This document shows positions 35,037-43,966 of a DNA stretch of 64,000 nucleotides, piece by piece. The stretch is taken from positions 620,001 through 684,000 of the forward strand of contig CP071307.1 of assembly GCA_027563145.1 (NCBI GenBank). The letters are read 5' to 3'. The position numbers were made by a program, and so were the translations under genes. The notes under the pieces were generated by a model. It was given only the letters and a program-made list of their open reading frames with translations. It was not told the DNA's origin and searched no databases. The stretch is from Halocatena halophila (GTDB lineage: Archaea; Halobacteriota; Halobacteria; Halobacteriales; Haloarculaceae). Position 1 is the stretch's first letter, and each line of letters starts with the position of its first letter.

Positions 35037-36245
35037 TTAGAGCAGTCGGTCAGGTATGGTCCCGGTTTCGATAACGTGGGGCTCACTCCCTGTTGGAATT
35101 CGGTTGACGATCTCTTGACTCGCATAGTTGATCACTACAATTTCGTTATCGCCTCTGACGGGAACGAATGCAAATCGACCGTCGTCCGACGTTTCCACCC
35201 AGTACGGGTGTGCTCCGACATCAATTCGCTTGACAACGCTGAGGTCCTCTCGGTTGAGAATTGCCACATACCAGCCAGTCGTTGCCGCAACACAGAGATA
35301 TTTGCCGTCGCCGGACACGCCGATTCCGTGGTGGGCCGCCTGCATGGGGTATTCTGCGGGATCAGCAGGGACGTGCTCGGTTTTTGGCAACGATTTCGTT
35401 CGGATGATCTCACCGCGCGCGATGTCCACCTCGTGGAATCCGTGGAAGTACGACTCCTGGCAGTAACAGTATCGCCCATCTGGAGAAAAAGAAAATGGTC
35501 TGATACCTTCATCCAGCGAGACCGTCTGGAGCGGACGCAGTGTGGTGGGGTCGATAAAGGACAGGCGGTGAACGAATGGATCACCGAATGTAGTGTCTGG
35601 GAAGATCATGTTGCCCAGACTGCCGTTGACCAGGATTGGGCGGTTGTCAAAGGCTGGGAGCCGTCGGAACTGCACGCCGTGTGGCAGGTTTGGCGCGTAA
35701 GCTGCATCAATGATGGCACCAGTTTCTGCGTCGATCACGTCGATCTGGTCGGCAAGGATGTCGGCCGTGTAAATGTATGTTCCGTCAGGGCTGATCGTCT
35801 GGTGGTCCGCTCGAAAGCCTGTGAGCGAACGCTCCCATCGTTTTTCCTGGGTTTCGAGATCGATTGCGACCACATCTCCCACGTGTCCACGGGCGATGTA
35901 CACCGTCCTCCCATCGGGTGAAAGATTGGCGTGTTCCAGATAGTTTTCCCTGGTGAATGCGTTTATCACCGCTCCAATCGTGTGCTCAATCGCGTCCCGA
36001 AGGAGATCTTCTTTGGTACCGACCGGATACGCATCAATCGTTAGCAACGGCTCGTAACTGGTTGCATCGGCGATCGTCACCGTTCCGTCCGTCGCATTGC
36101 CGCTGAGGAGTACCCGACGACTGACGGTGTCGGCACTAGAACGGCCGAATACGGCAAGCCCTGCCAGCCCTGCAGTCGTTCGTAACACGGTTCGCCGTCG
36201 CCACCCGCCATCGCGCTTTCGTTGGTGTGTCGGTGTGATTGTCAT
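35037..36245 (-). CDS. Secreted YncE-like beta-propeller protein
   Basis: A 402-residue predicted Tat-exported protein (GWRRRTVLRTTAGLAGLA). Repeated blade motifs such as LSPDGRTVYIARG, ISPDGTYIYTADI, FSPDGRYCYCQES and TSDDGRFAFVPVRGDNEIVVIN indicate a YVTN/YncE-type propeller. These proteins are usually extracytoplasmic binding or electron-transfer partners. No enzymatic residue is evident. It lies upstream of the HTH-10 gene on the same strand, with a 56-base gap. Confidence 0.8.
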   Translation of the reverse strand: MTITPTHQRKRDGGWRRRTVLRTTAGLAGLAVFGRSSADTVSRRVLLSGNATDGTVTIADATSYEPLLTIDAYPVGTKEDLLRDAIEHTIGAVINAFTRENYLEHANLSPDGRTVYIARGHVGDVVAIDLETQEKRWERSLTGFRADHQTISPDGTYIYTADILADQIDVIDAETGAIIDAAYAPNLPHGVQFRRLPAFDNRPILVNGSLGNMIFPDTTFGDPFVHRLSFIDPTTLRPLQTVSLDEGIRPFSFSPDGRYCYCQESYFHGFHEVDIARGEIIRTKSLPKTEHVPADPAEYPMQAAHHGIGVSGDGKYLCVAATTGWYVAILNREDLSVVKRIDVGAHPYWVETSDDGRFAFVPVRGDNEIVVINYASQEIVNRIPTGSEPHVIETGTIPDRLL

Positions 36246-36425
36246 GTGTATGAGTCTTGCTATCGTTTCACTATCCTAGGTAGTGGCCATTCGCTTGAAC
36301 GTTGTCACGGCAGTACACGTCTTTTTACATCAAAAAGAATTAGAATCCAATGCTCACTATCATGTCGATGTGAGGTTCGTGCTGATAATGGCAATACTCA
36401 ACTGTCAGTCCACACAACGGAACAT

Positions 36426-36659
36426 ATGAGGTCGCAGACTGGGTCGTTCACCCAACAACTCATTCAGATGAAACACGTCTGGACATTTATTTTTCAATCA
36501 ACCCTGTTTATTCTCCTGTTGTTGTTCGGTCTACTCGTGGTTCTCTCTCCCCCATCGCCGAGCTACTACATCACCGTAATCACACTTGCTATCGGTGGGA
36601 TGCTCTGTCTCTGTTCTGGAGGGCTCGTCTATCTCTCATACGCATACGAATCAGCGTGA
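36426..36659 (+). CDS. Small membrane protein
   Basis: A 77-residue frame with two hydrophobic segments (WTFIFQSTLFILLLLFGLLV and VITLAIGGMLCLCSGGLVYL). The ATG at 36426 or one 48 bases downstream could be used. Its stop overlaps the converging ABC ATPase gene by nine bases. I recognise no family. Confidence 0.5.
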   Translation: MRSQTGSFTQQLIQMKHVWTFIFQSTLFILLLLFGLLVVLSPPSPSYYITVITLAIGGMLCLCSGGLVYLSYAYESA

Positions 36660-37814
36660 GCCGCAGTCATTTGCTGGAGGTTGCGGGTCTTGCGTTATTG
36701 AGGTGGTCTCGTTCTCTGCGATCGACGGACTGTCCCAGTACTCGTGGGCGTCTCCAAACGACCGATAGCAGCTCACGCGGTGCGTTTCGCTCGTTGATTG
36801 CAACGCTGGTTTGTGATTCGTACAGTGTTCAGTCGCTTTCGGACAACGAGTGTGGAACTGACAGCCACTCGGTGGATTGACTGGATCCGGAATGTCGATC
36901 GTTCGGATTGGGGGATCGCCGATCTTCTCGCTGGAATCTAGCTGGGGGGTCGCCCAGCTCAACACTTTCGTGTATGGATGCTGTGGATTGTGTAGTATCT
37001 CATCAGGTGTACCAATCTCTACGATTTCTCCTAGATACATGACACCGATTCTCCCCCCGGTTTTCTCGGTCAAATATCTGGCATTGGATATATTATGCGA
37101 GATAAACAAAAACGAGGTGTTGAACTGTTCTTGAAGCTCAAGTAAGAGATCCATCGTATCCACCCGTAGCGAAACGTCGAGTGCACTCACTGGCTCGTCG
37201 GCAAGAATTAGATCCGGGTTCATCAACAATGCCCGGATGAGCGCAACACGCTGTTGTTCTCCACCCGAAAGCTGGTGTGGATACCGTCCGGCATAGTCCG
37301 ACGGTGGACTCATTCGAACGCGCTCTAGCATGCCATGAATCCGTGCCTCACGGTCGTTGGGGCTGAGACTCGGTTCGCAGGTTTTTATTGGGACAGAGAG
37401 AATGTCTCGCACCGTCTTGTTCGGGTTGAGCGCGCCACCGGGATCCTGGTGAATGATCTGTAACGATCGACGGATCTCCGAAAATGAGAGCGGCCCGGTT
37501 CCGTTGTCATTTGTAGCCCAGATGTCTTGCCCACGGTAGTTGACGCTGCCACCGGTCGGTCGCTGGAGGCCGATTGCGGCTTTTCCAAGCGTCGTTTTGC
37601 CACACCCGCTCTCGCCGACCAGAGCAACGACATCGTTCGAACCAATCTCGAGAGATACCCCATCGACTGCCTTGACGACCTGGCTTTCCGAAAACAGATT
37701 CAGAAGGCCGGCATTGCTCTCGAAGTGCACTTCAACATCCTTGAGCGAAATGAGGGGCGCATCGTCTTTCGGCGCTGGTTCTTCAGGGTTCGTTGAGTTA
37801 CTGAACAGTGACAT
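36651..37814 (-). CDS. Dipeptide/oligopeptide-type ABC transporter ATP-binding protein (DppF-like)
   Basis: A 387-residue ATPase. Walker A is [11 protein letters not shown], the signature is [15 protein letters not shown], and Walker B is [12 protein letters not shown]. The C-terminal Cys-containing oligopeptide/dipeptide tail ([13 protein letters not shown]) is present. It is the second ATPase of a five-gene importer, and its start overlaps the end of the DppD-like gene by 17 bases. The importer class moves peptides, but in haloarchaea it is also found beside sugar genes. The adjacent sugar-acid enzymes make an oligosaccharide or glycoside substrate plausible. Confidence 0.93.
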   Translation of the reverse strand: MSLFSNSTNPEEPAPKDDAPLISLKDVEVHFESNAGLLNLFSESQVVKAVDGVSLEIGSNDVVALVGESGCGKTTLGKAAIGLQRPTGGSVNYRGQDIWATNDNGTGPLSFSEIRRSLQIIHQDPGGALNPNKTVRDILSVPIKTCEPSLSPNDREARIHGMLERVRMSPPSDYAGRYPHQLSGGEQQRVALIRALLMNPDLILADEPVSALDVSLRVDTMDLLLELQEQFNTSFLFISHNISNARYLTEKTGGRIGVMYLGEIVEIGTPDEILHNPQHPYTKVLSWATPQLDSSEKIGDPPIRTIDIPDPVNPPSGCQFHTRCPKATEHCTNHKPALQSTSETHRVSCYRSFGDAHEYWDSPSIAENETTSITQDPQPPANDCGSR

Positions 37815-38859
37815 CGGTAATGCTGAGTGGAATCTCCTCATCAACGTGCTCTACGTAGTGACACGCCGACTCGTGGGCGTTGCCCGCATCAATCATCGGC
37901 GGATCCTCAGTGCGACACCGTTCGTCTGCGAGCTGACACCGTGGGCTGTACGAACAGCCCGTCGGAACGTTCACCGGATCGGGTGCCTCCCCAGGAATCG
38001 GCTGCATTTTCTCGATTGGCGTTTCGAGGTTGGGTGTGGAGTTGACGAGCGACCTGGTGTACGGATGGCTCGAATCCAACAGCACATGGTCTGCCGGGCC
38101 TGCCTCGATAATCTCAAAGGCGTACATCACGGCCAGCCGGTCGGCCAGATCCGCAACGAGTTCGATGTCGTGGGTGATGAACACCAGCGTGAGATCGTAT
38201 TCGTCCTGGATCGCATCGAGCAACGCGATGATCGAGCGCTGCATCAACAGATCGAGTGCGGCCGTTGGTTCATCCATTACTAGCACGTCGGGCTTGAGAA
38301 TCAACGAGAGCGCAATCAGTGCCCGTTGTTTCATTCCACCGGACAGCTCGTGGGGATAGCTCTCGAGCACCCGTTCTGGATCGAGATACAACTCGGAGAG
38401 CAGTCGGTTTGCACGGTCCATTCCCGCCCCAACATCGAAGTCGTGGTAGGAAAGCGTCTCGTTGAAGTGTCCACGAATCGACATCGTCGGATTCCACGAG
38501 CTGTGAGAGCCCTGAAACACCATGGCGATCGACTCCCACCGCAGTGTTCGAAGCTCCGATGGCGAGAGATCGAGCACTGACACCGTCTCTCCGTCACCGG
38601 TGTGATACACTACCTCGCCCGTGAGCTCTCCTGGCGCTTCGATCGCATCAAGCATCGCCGAGGCAAACATCGATTTGCCGCTCCCCGATTCGCCAACGAC
38701 ACCGAGAATTTCACCATCATACACCTCCATCGAAACCGAATCGAGCACTCGCGATTCACCGCGGTCCATTGAAAACGACACCGACGTATCGCGGAGCTCG
38801 AGCTTTACGGGAGTGTCATTCGATTCGTTCGGTGTCCGGTATGGTTCTGTGTTAGCCAT
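37798..38859 (-). CDS. Dipeptide/oligopeptide-type ABC transporter ATP-binding protein (DppD-like)
   Basis: A 353-residue ATPase with Walker A GESGSGKSMFA, signature LSGGMKQRALIAL, Walker B VLVMDEPTAALD and the C-terminal tail VPTGCSYSPRCQLA. It pairs with the DppF-like ATPase to drive the importer. A 208-base gap (38860-39067) separates it from the permease gene upstream on the same strand, so it may have its own promoter. Confidence 0.93.
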   Translation of the reverse strand: MANTEPYRTPNESNDTPVKLELRDTSVSFSMDRGESRVLDSVSMEVYDGEILGVVGESGSGKSMFASAMLDAIEAPGELTGEVVYHTGDGETVSVLDLSPSELRTLRWESIAMVFQGSHSSWNPTMSIRGHFNETLSYHDFDVGAGMDRANRLLSELYLDPERVLESYPHELSGGMKQRALIALSLILKPDVLVMDEPTAALDLLMQRSIIALLDAIQDEYDLTLVFITHDIELVADLADRLAVMYAFEIIEAGPADHVLLDSSHPYTRSLVNSTPNLETPIEKMQPIPGEAPDPVNVPTGCSYSPRCQLADERCRTEDPPMIDAGNAHESACHYVEHVDEEIPLSITDVTVQ

Positions 38860-39067
38860 CAGTTCGCCTCCGGCAGGTCTCTATGGTGTTCGCACTGTCC
38901 CGTTCCAAGTCGGCTCCACAGACGGGTCGTTCGACCGCGCTATAACAACGCATCATTGCATAGGGTGTGTTCATCATACTTTAATGTTCGTCACTATCTT
39001 TTTATCAGCCACTTATTTCTTGTAGCCATGGTGAACTGTGCACCAATCGTGTGAGCACAATTGTTGT

Positions 39068-40057
39068 TCAATCGGCCGGCATGCCGGTCGTTTCTTCGCT
39101 GGTCGATTCGTGTTTCGCCCGGAGTCTGACGTTGAACAGCCTGTCTGCTGCCTGTGAGAGGATAAATAGCCCATATGAGAGCACTACGATCGTTGCCACC
39201 GGGACGATGATCCAGTATCGAAGACTACTGGTGTACAACGCCCCGTTTGAGTAGGCCGTATTGAGTATCACACCCCAGTGTGATCCTACCCTCGGAAGAA
39301 TCCCGAGAAAATACAGCGCAACCGAGCTAAAGATCACGCGTCGGCCAGCAAGGACGAAGTTGATGAATACGTATGGGAGGATGTTCGGCAAGATATCGTC
39401 TTTCAGTATCGTTCGGATCGGAACACCCATCGTTCTAGAGACTTCCACGTAGTACTCACCTCGAATCGTCAGCACCTGCGACCGGATTGATCGTGCGAGC
39501 CCGGCCCAGGTGTTTATCGTGACGAGGATGCCGATGAGATAGACGTTTTTTGGTTCGAACATCGTCGCGAGGACGATCACCAGTGGTAGCCCTGGAATCG
39601 TGATGAAGACGTCCATCACGGTCGAAAGGATGGTATCGACGCGTCCTCCTTTATATCCCGAGAGCATGCCGACGGTCGTCGCCATCACGGTCGTGAACAC
39701 CGCACCGGCGAGAATCATCTTCAAGATCGTTGGCGTTCCGTGGACGATCAGGCTCACCAGACTCCGTCCCATGTGGTCTGCACCCAGAATATACTCCATG
39801 CTCTGGAACCACACCGCCTCTCGCGGTGCCTGATTCTGGACCGGTTCTGGAATCAGCCAGACACCGACAGTGCCCGCAAGGATGTACGCAAAGACGATGA
39901 GCGCGCCCACGATGCCACGCCAGTCGCTGAGCAGTACCCGCGCTGGGGCGAAAACGGACTGTTCGAGCCATCGGGCAATCCGCTCGCGGTCGTTGAGTTC
40001 AACGTCCGAGACTGTGGTAAACGGACTGGACCCTTCAGAACGACTCATTCGATTCAC
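39068..40057 (-). CDS. ABC transporter permease (DppC-like)
   Basis: A 329-residue inner-membrane permease with about six hydrophobic segments and an EAA-type loop (RSIRSQVLTIRGEYYVEVSRTMG-like region near residues 195-220). The N-terminal extension before the first helix is typical of DppC/OppC proteins. Its start overlaps the DppB-like gene by 23 bases. Confidence 0.92.
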   Translation of the reverse strand: MNRMSRSEGSSPFTTVSDVELNDRERIARWLEQSVFAPARVLLSDWRGIVGALIVFAYILAGTVGVWLIPEPVQNQAPREAVWFQSMEYILGADHMGRSLVSLIVHGTPTILKMILAGAVFTTVMATTVGMLSGYKGGRVDTILSTVMDVFITIPGLPLVIVLATMFEPKNVYLIGILVTINTWAGLARSIRSQVLTIRGEYYVEVSRTMGVPIRTILKDDILPNILPYVFINFVLAGRRVIFSSVALYFLGILPRVGSHWGVILNTAYSNGALYTSSLRYWIIVPVATIVVLSYGLFILSQAADRLFNVRLRAKHESTSEETTGMPAD

Positions 40058-41048
40058 CTCCGGTCGAGATTCGTGGATCGATCAGGCCATAGGTCATATC
40101 GGCGATGAACACGCCAGTGACGACGGCGAGCGTGATAACCAGAAAACAGCCCATCATCAGTGGATAATCTCGCATGCTAATCGCCTCGAACATGTACTTC
40201 CCGATCCCCTGGTAGGTGAAGATTTGCTCTAGCACCACTGCTCCACCGAACATCGTTCCGAGTTTGATCATGAACTGTGTGTACATCGGCAGGATTGCGT
40301 TTCGGGCGACGTATCGGTACGTCAGCCGTCGTTCTGGAATGCCTCGCAGTCGGCCGACATGGAGGTAATCCTCGCCAAGAATCTGGATCGCGTTACCTCG
40401 CATCTGTAATGCTATGCCTCCAATTCCAGTGATCACGATGGAGATAACTGGCAACGTGGCGTGATAGAGCGCGCTGTATATGAACTCGACCGTGAACCCT
40501 GGCTCGATAAACGGGGCGACGCGACCCCGTTTTGGAAACCAGTTCAGCTCGAAGGCCATATACGAGAGCAACAACAGCGCAACGATGTAGTACGGCGTCG
40601 AGTTGAGGACGGCAAAGATGCTCGTGAGTCCGGTGTCGAGTCGTCCGGACTCTCGGTAGGCCATAAACGCGCCAATAACGATCGCTCCGACGAACATGAT
40701 GGTCATCGACAGCACCATCAAAAACAGGGTCCACGGGAGCGCCTCGGCGATGATTGCGCTCACCGGCTCGTCGTTGGCGATCGAGATTCCAAGATCGCCC
40801 ATCAGGATGTCCGTGATGTAGTTGAAATACTGTACGTGGAGTGGCGCATCCGGTGTGAATCCCAGTGCCTCCCGTGAGGTTTCGAGGACGAGCGTCCGGG
40901 TTGTCCCCGTTCCGGCGTTCGCCAGTGCTTGCGCACGGATGTAATCCATCGGTCCCCCTGGCATAAACCGAACCAACCCGAATGAGAGAGTCATCACTAC
41001 GAACACCGTGATGACAAACTGCATCAGCCGCTTGTACAACCATTTCAT
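40035..41048 (-). CDS. ABC transporter permease (DppB-like)
   Basis: A 337-residue permease with a first helix at MKWLYKRLMQFVITVFVVMT, the DppB-type RFMPGGPMDY segment after it, and a later EAA-type loop (GEDYLHVGRLRGIPERRLTYR-like region). It forms the translocation pore with the DppC-like protein. It follows the binding-protein gene with a 22-base gap. Confidence 0.92.
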   Translation of the reverse strand: MKWLYKRLMQFVITVFVVMTLSFGLVRFMPGGPMDYIRAQALANAGTGTTRTLVLETSREALGFTPDAPLHVQYFNYITDILMGDLGISIANDEPVSAIIAEALPWTLFLMVLSMTIMFVGAIVIGAFMAYRESGRLDTGLTSIFAVLNSTPYYIVALLLLSYMAFELNWFPKRGRVAPFIEPGFTVEFIYSALYHATLPVISIVITGIGGIALQMRGNAIQILGEDYLHVGRLRGIPERRLTYRYVARNAILPMYTQFMIKLGTMFGGAVVLEQIFTYQGIGKYMFEAISMRDYPLMMGCFLVITLAVVTGVFIADMTYGLIDPRISTGGESNESF

Positions 41049-41070
41049 GAATTGGTGTGATTGACGCTGA

Positions 41071-42864
41071 TTATTTCTCCGTTGCGGTCAGCTTCCCGAG
41101 CTTTGGCAACGTGAGCGGCACCGCGTTGAAGAACGCTTCGTCTGTGGGATCAGGATAGTCCCAGTGGTCGCTGGTCAGATAATCCGTCACCACCCAGAAG
41201 TGTGGATTGATCGATGGCACGTCCTGATTGTACACCCAGGTGATCTCGCGGAGCAGCTGTTGGGTTTCCTTCTCGGACGTTGCCGTCACGAGCGAATCGA
41301 TCTTCCCCTGTAGATTCACCGTCTGCAGGTCTCCGTCCGGGCTTCCGACGGGCATTGGCACCTCCCGTTCCATGGACATCCCGGTCGGCGGGAGCTTCCG
41401 TTTGTTGAAGTCGTCCTGTAAGATAGTGTAGTAGTGCATCTGTCCCGATCCGTGCATCGTAACGACCAGCTCGAAGTCGCCATTGTCGATGGCCTGTCCG
41501 TATGCAGCGGACGATTTTGTGACGAGTTCGGCGTTGATACCGAACTCGGACAACATCGCTGCAGCGCTCTCACCGACGTCGTCGTACGTTCCAGCGTTCG
41601 GGGCGACGATCGGTGCAGAAAGCTCTTCGCCGTCTGGTGTCAGCCACGTACCGTTCTCTCTGGTGAATCCTTCGCCTTTCAGCAGTGTCTCTGCCTTTTT
41701 CTGGTTTGGCTCGTAGATCTCGTAGTTTGCTTCGAGGAAGTCGCCACCCACCCACGACTCGACGAGTCCTGGTGGGAGCCCGGTGATCGTTCGTGGTGTC
41801 ACCGACCAGTCGAGCGCATTCTCGGCCACTTTCTTTCGGTCGATCAGCCAGGCAAAGGCCTTTCGCACGTTCCGATTCGACCACGGCTCTTTTTCGAGAT
41901 TAAACAGGATACAGCCGCCGCCGGCCGCAGGGAACGGGAACGTCTCGACGTGATCAGGGAACTCCTTTTGGACCTTCTTTGGAACCGGATACCGTTCGAC
42001 AGCGTCGAGCTCGTCGCTTTTGAGCCCCTGTTGCATCCGCTCGACCTCTTCGACGTATGCGACTTCCACATCGTAGTTGATCGCGTCGCTCGCTGGGTGC
42101 CCGTCGTGAGCTACCAGCTTGTACTGCTGGCTCGCAACGTCGTCGATTTTGAACGGACCGTTGCCAATTGGCTCTTCGATCTTCGTGTTGATGAACTCCT
42201 CTTTGGCCGCTTTGCCGCCGTTTTCGAGCTTTTTGACGTGCTCTTTGTAGATGCTGGCTGGTGTCGTGAGCGGTCGGATGGCGAGCAATTGCACGAAAAG
42301 AATCGACTCGTTGACTGGCGTCGAAGCGAGCGAGAACTCGACGGTCTTCTCGTCCGCCGCAGAAACGCCGGAGAGAGCACTCCAGGTCGGCAGTTCGAGA
42401 TGCTTTTCGATCGTAAACTGCGTCACAACATCTTTTGCCGTCACATCATCGCCGTTGTGCCATTTGTAGCCGTCTTTCAGTGTCACCGAGGCAGTTTCGC
42501 CGTCGATGGACCACTCTTTGGCCATCACCGGGTGCAGATCCGGATGATCGACCGTTTCAGACGGGTCAACCTTGCTGGTGTACGATGGTGCCTTCGCCAG
42601 TGGATCGAAGAGATGCTTTCGAACTACCCGGGAGTTTACCTTTTTCCCGTAGTAGTTGTTCCATTGGATCTTCTCCGGGTTGGCCTCGTCGTACATGGTG
42701 AGCGTGCCGTCGGCGAGTCCCCCCTCGCCCCCTCCGCCACCATCGTTGGTTACCCCAGCACAGCCGGCGAGTGCCAGCGTTGCACTGGTTCCCATCAACT
42801 GGATGGCTTGCCGACGAGAGATCCCCATACTGCCGTCTAGGTCACTGGTGCCATCGGTTGGCAT
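41071..42864 (-). CDS. ABC transporter substrate-binding lipoprotein, peptide/nickel type (DppA-like)
   Basis: A 597-residue family-5 solute-binding protein. It has a Tat motif (ISRRQAIQLMG) and a lipobox (LALAGC), then a Gly-rich linker. Family blocks include SVTLKDGYKWHNGDDVTAKDV and a C-terminal lobe that carries segments such as VRKAFAWLIDRKKVAENAL. It captures solute outside the cell for the importer encoded downstream. It is the first gene of that operon and is divergent from the SMP-30 gene across 191 bases. Confidence 0.92.
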   Translation of the reverse strand: MPTDGTSDLDGSMGISRRQAIQLMGTSATLALAGCAGVTNDGGGGGEGGLADGTLTMYDEANPEKIQWNNYYGKKVNSRVVRKHLFDPLAKAPSYTSKVDPSETVDHPDLHPVMAKEWSIDGETASVTLKDGYKWHNGDDVTAKDVVTQFTIEKHLELPTWSALSGVSAADEKTVEFSLASTPVNESILFVQLLAIRPLTTPASIYKEHVKKLENGGKAAKEEFINTKIEEPIGNGPFKIDDVASQQYKLVAHDGHPASDAINYDVEVAYVEEVERMQQGLKSDELDAVERYPVPKKVQKEFPDHVETFPFPAAGGGCILFNLEKEPWSNRNVRKAFAWLIDRKKVAENALDWSVTPRTITGLPPGLVESWVGGDFLEANYEIYEPNQKKAETLLKGEGFTRENGTWLTPDGEELSAPIVAPNAGTYDDVGESAAAMLSEFGINAELVTKSSAAYGQAIDNGDFELVVTMHGSGQMHYYTILQDDFNKRKLPPTGMSMEREVPMPVGSPDGDLQTVNLQGKIDSLVTATSEKETQQLLREITWVYNQDVPSINPHFWVVTDYLTSDHWDYPDPTDEAFFNAVPLTLPKLGKLTATEK

Positions 42865-42952
42865 AGATATTTGTTAGACCAGAAGTACATGTAGGTTGTG
42901 ATATTATTCATCACTTTTTAACTAGAAATAATAGGAAAGTTACTACAATTAT

Positions 42953-42962
42953 TTCATCGGGT
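42953..42962. promoter_or_regulatory. Candidate shared operator half, importer/SMP-30 control region
   Basis: TTCATCGGGT here is the exact reverse complement of ACCCGATGAA at 47079-47088, in the IclR/dehydratase control region. Two identical ten-base elements in two divergent control regions of one locus suggest a common regulator, possibly the IclR protein. Confidence 0.35.
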
Positions 42963-43017
42963 AACTACTTTTTGCAGTTGGATATCTAGTTGTTCTATTT
43001 CTTTTTGTTGTGGAAAG

Positions 43018-43030
43018 CCAGTATATTTAT
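43018..43030 (+). promoter_or_regulatory. Core promoter of the SMP-30 operon
   Basis: CCAGTATATTTAT ends 26 bases before the ATG at 43056. The same 13 bases occur at 47103-47115 before the second dehydratase-like gene, at nearly identical distance, and both follow a GGAA element. Confidence 0.55.
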
Positions 43031-43055
43031 CCTTCATCCACCCTCCCTACGTGAT

Positions 43056-43943
43056 ATGCCATGGGAGTTCAGACATGTTGCTGGCCCGTTTGAGTTCACT
43101 GAAGGACCAACGTGGGATGGAAATGGAATTTTGTTTACAGATATTCCAACGAGTAGAATCCTTCGGTACGTTCCCGACACCGGCAAAACAGAACGGTTCC
43201 GTACCGACACGAGAGAAGCCAATGGTCTCAAAATCGGCCCCGATGGGGCGCTGTATGCGTGTCAGGGACCGCCTGGAAAACGCATTGTTCGCTATGTGGA
43301 CGGGACTGAAACCCCCGTGATCGAAACGTACGACGGAGCCCCGTTCAACAGTCCGAACGATCTGGGATTCGACGATACTGGTCGACTCTGGTTTACCGAT
43401 CCCCGGTACGGCGAATACGATGCCCTTCCACAGGACTGTCAGGCTGTGTATCGCGCGGATCCCCGATCGAACGGTAGCTGGGAGATAGAACGTGTGGCTT
43501 CGGACACGACAAAGCCAAACGGCATCCTGGTCTCGCCTGCTGGCGACACGCTGTACGTCGCTCAGACCGACCCTGCACCGGACGCCCCGATGGAACTCCG
43601 TGCGTATCCCATCGAGAACGGCGGCCTCGGGGAGTATCGCGTGCTGTTCGATTTCGGCCCGCATCGCGGTATCGATGGCATGTGCCTCGACGCTGAGGGC
43701 AACGTAATAGCCACGGCGGGATCGGACGAGAGCGGTCCGGGACCAATGCTCTACGTGTTTGCCCCATCCGGCCGGGTACTAGAAACCCACCCGTTCCCGG
43801 GGTCGTTCCCCACAAACTGCACATTTGGCGGCCCTGACCACCGGACGCTGTTCGTGACGGGTGATGGCTCATTGTACGCAGCACCGACCGACCGACAGGG
43901 CTATCGCAGTGATCCGCCGAACCCACGAACGAGCCGAGATTAG
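43056..43943 (+). CDS. SMP-30/gluconolactonase family protein
   Basis: A 295-residue six-bladed propeller lactonase. Family motifs are the metal Glu in FTEGPTWDGNGILFTDI, an Asn in FNSPNDLGFDDTGRLWFTDP, TKPNGILVSPAGDTLYVAQT and GIDGMCLDAEGNV with the metal Asp. It would open an aldonolactone to the aldonate. The start at 43056 is supported by the promoter 26 bases upstream. The upstream in-frame codons (from 42990) are rejected. It heads an operon with an enolase-superfamily gene and an SDR gene. Confidence 0.92.
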   Translation: MPWEFRHVAGPFEFTEGPTWDGNGILFTDIPTSRILRYVPDTGKTERFRTDTREANGLKIGPDGALYACQGPPGKRIVRYVDGTETPVIETYDGAPFNSPNDLGFDDTGRLWFTDPRYGEYDALPQDCQAVYRADPRSNGSWEIERVASDTTKPNGILVSPAGDTLYVAQTDPAPDAPMELRAYPIENGGLGEYRVLFDFGPHRGIDGMCLDAEGNVIATAGSDESGPGPMLYVFAPSGRVLETHPFPGSFPTNCTFGGPDHRTLFVTGDGSLYAAPTDRQGYRSDPPNPRTSRD

Positions 43944-43966
43944 CAGCCCAACACAGATATCCACCA

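Noticed and set aside
41434..42840. 468-codon plus-strand frame antisense to the DppA-like gene
   Set aside because: Composition is typical of an antisense shadow and the minus-strand gene is certain.
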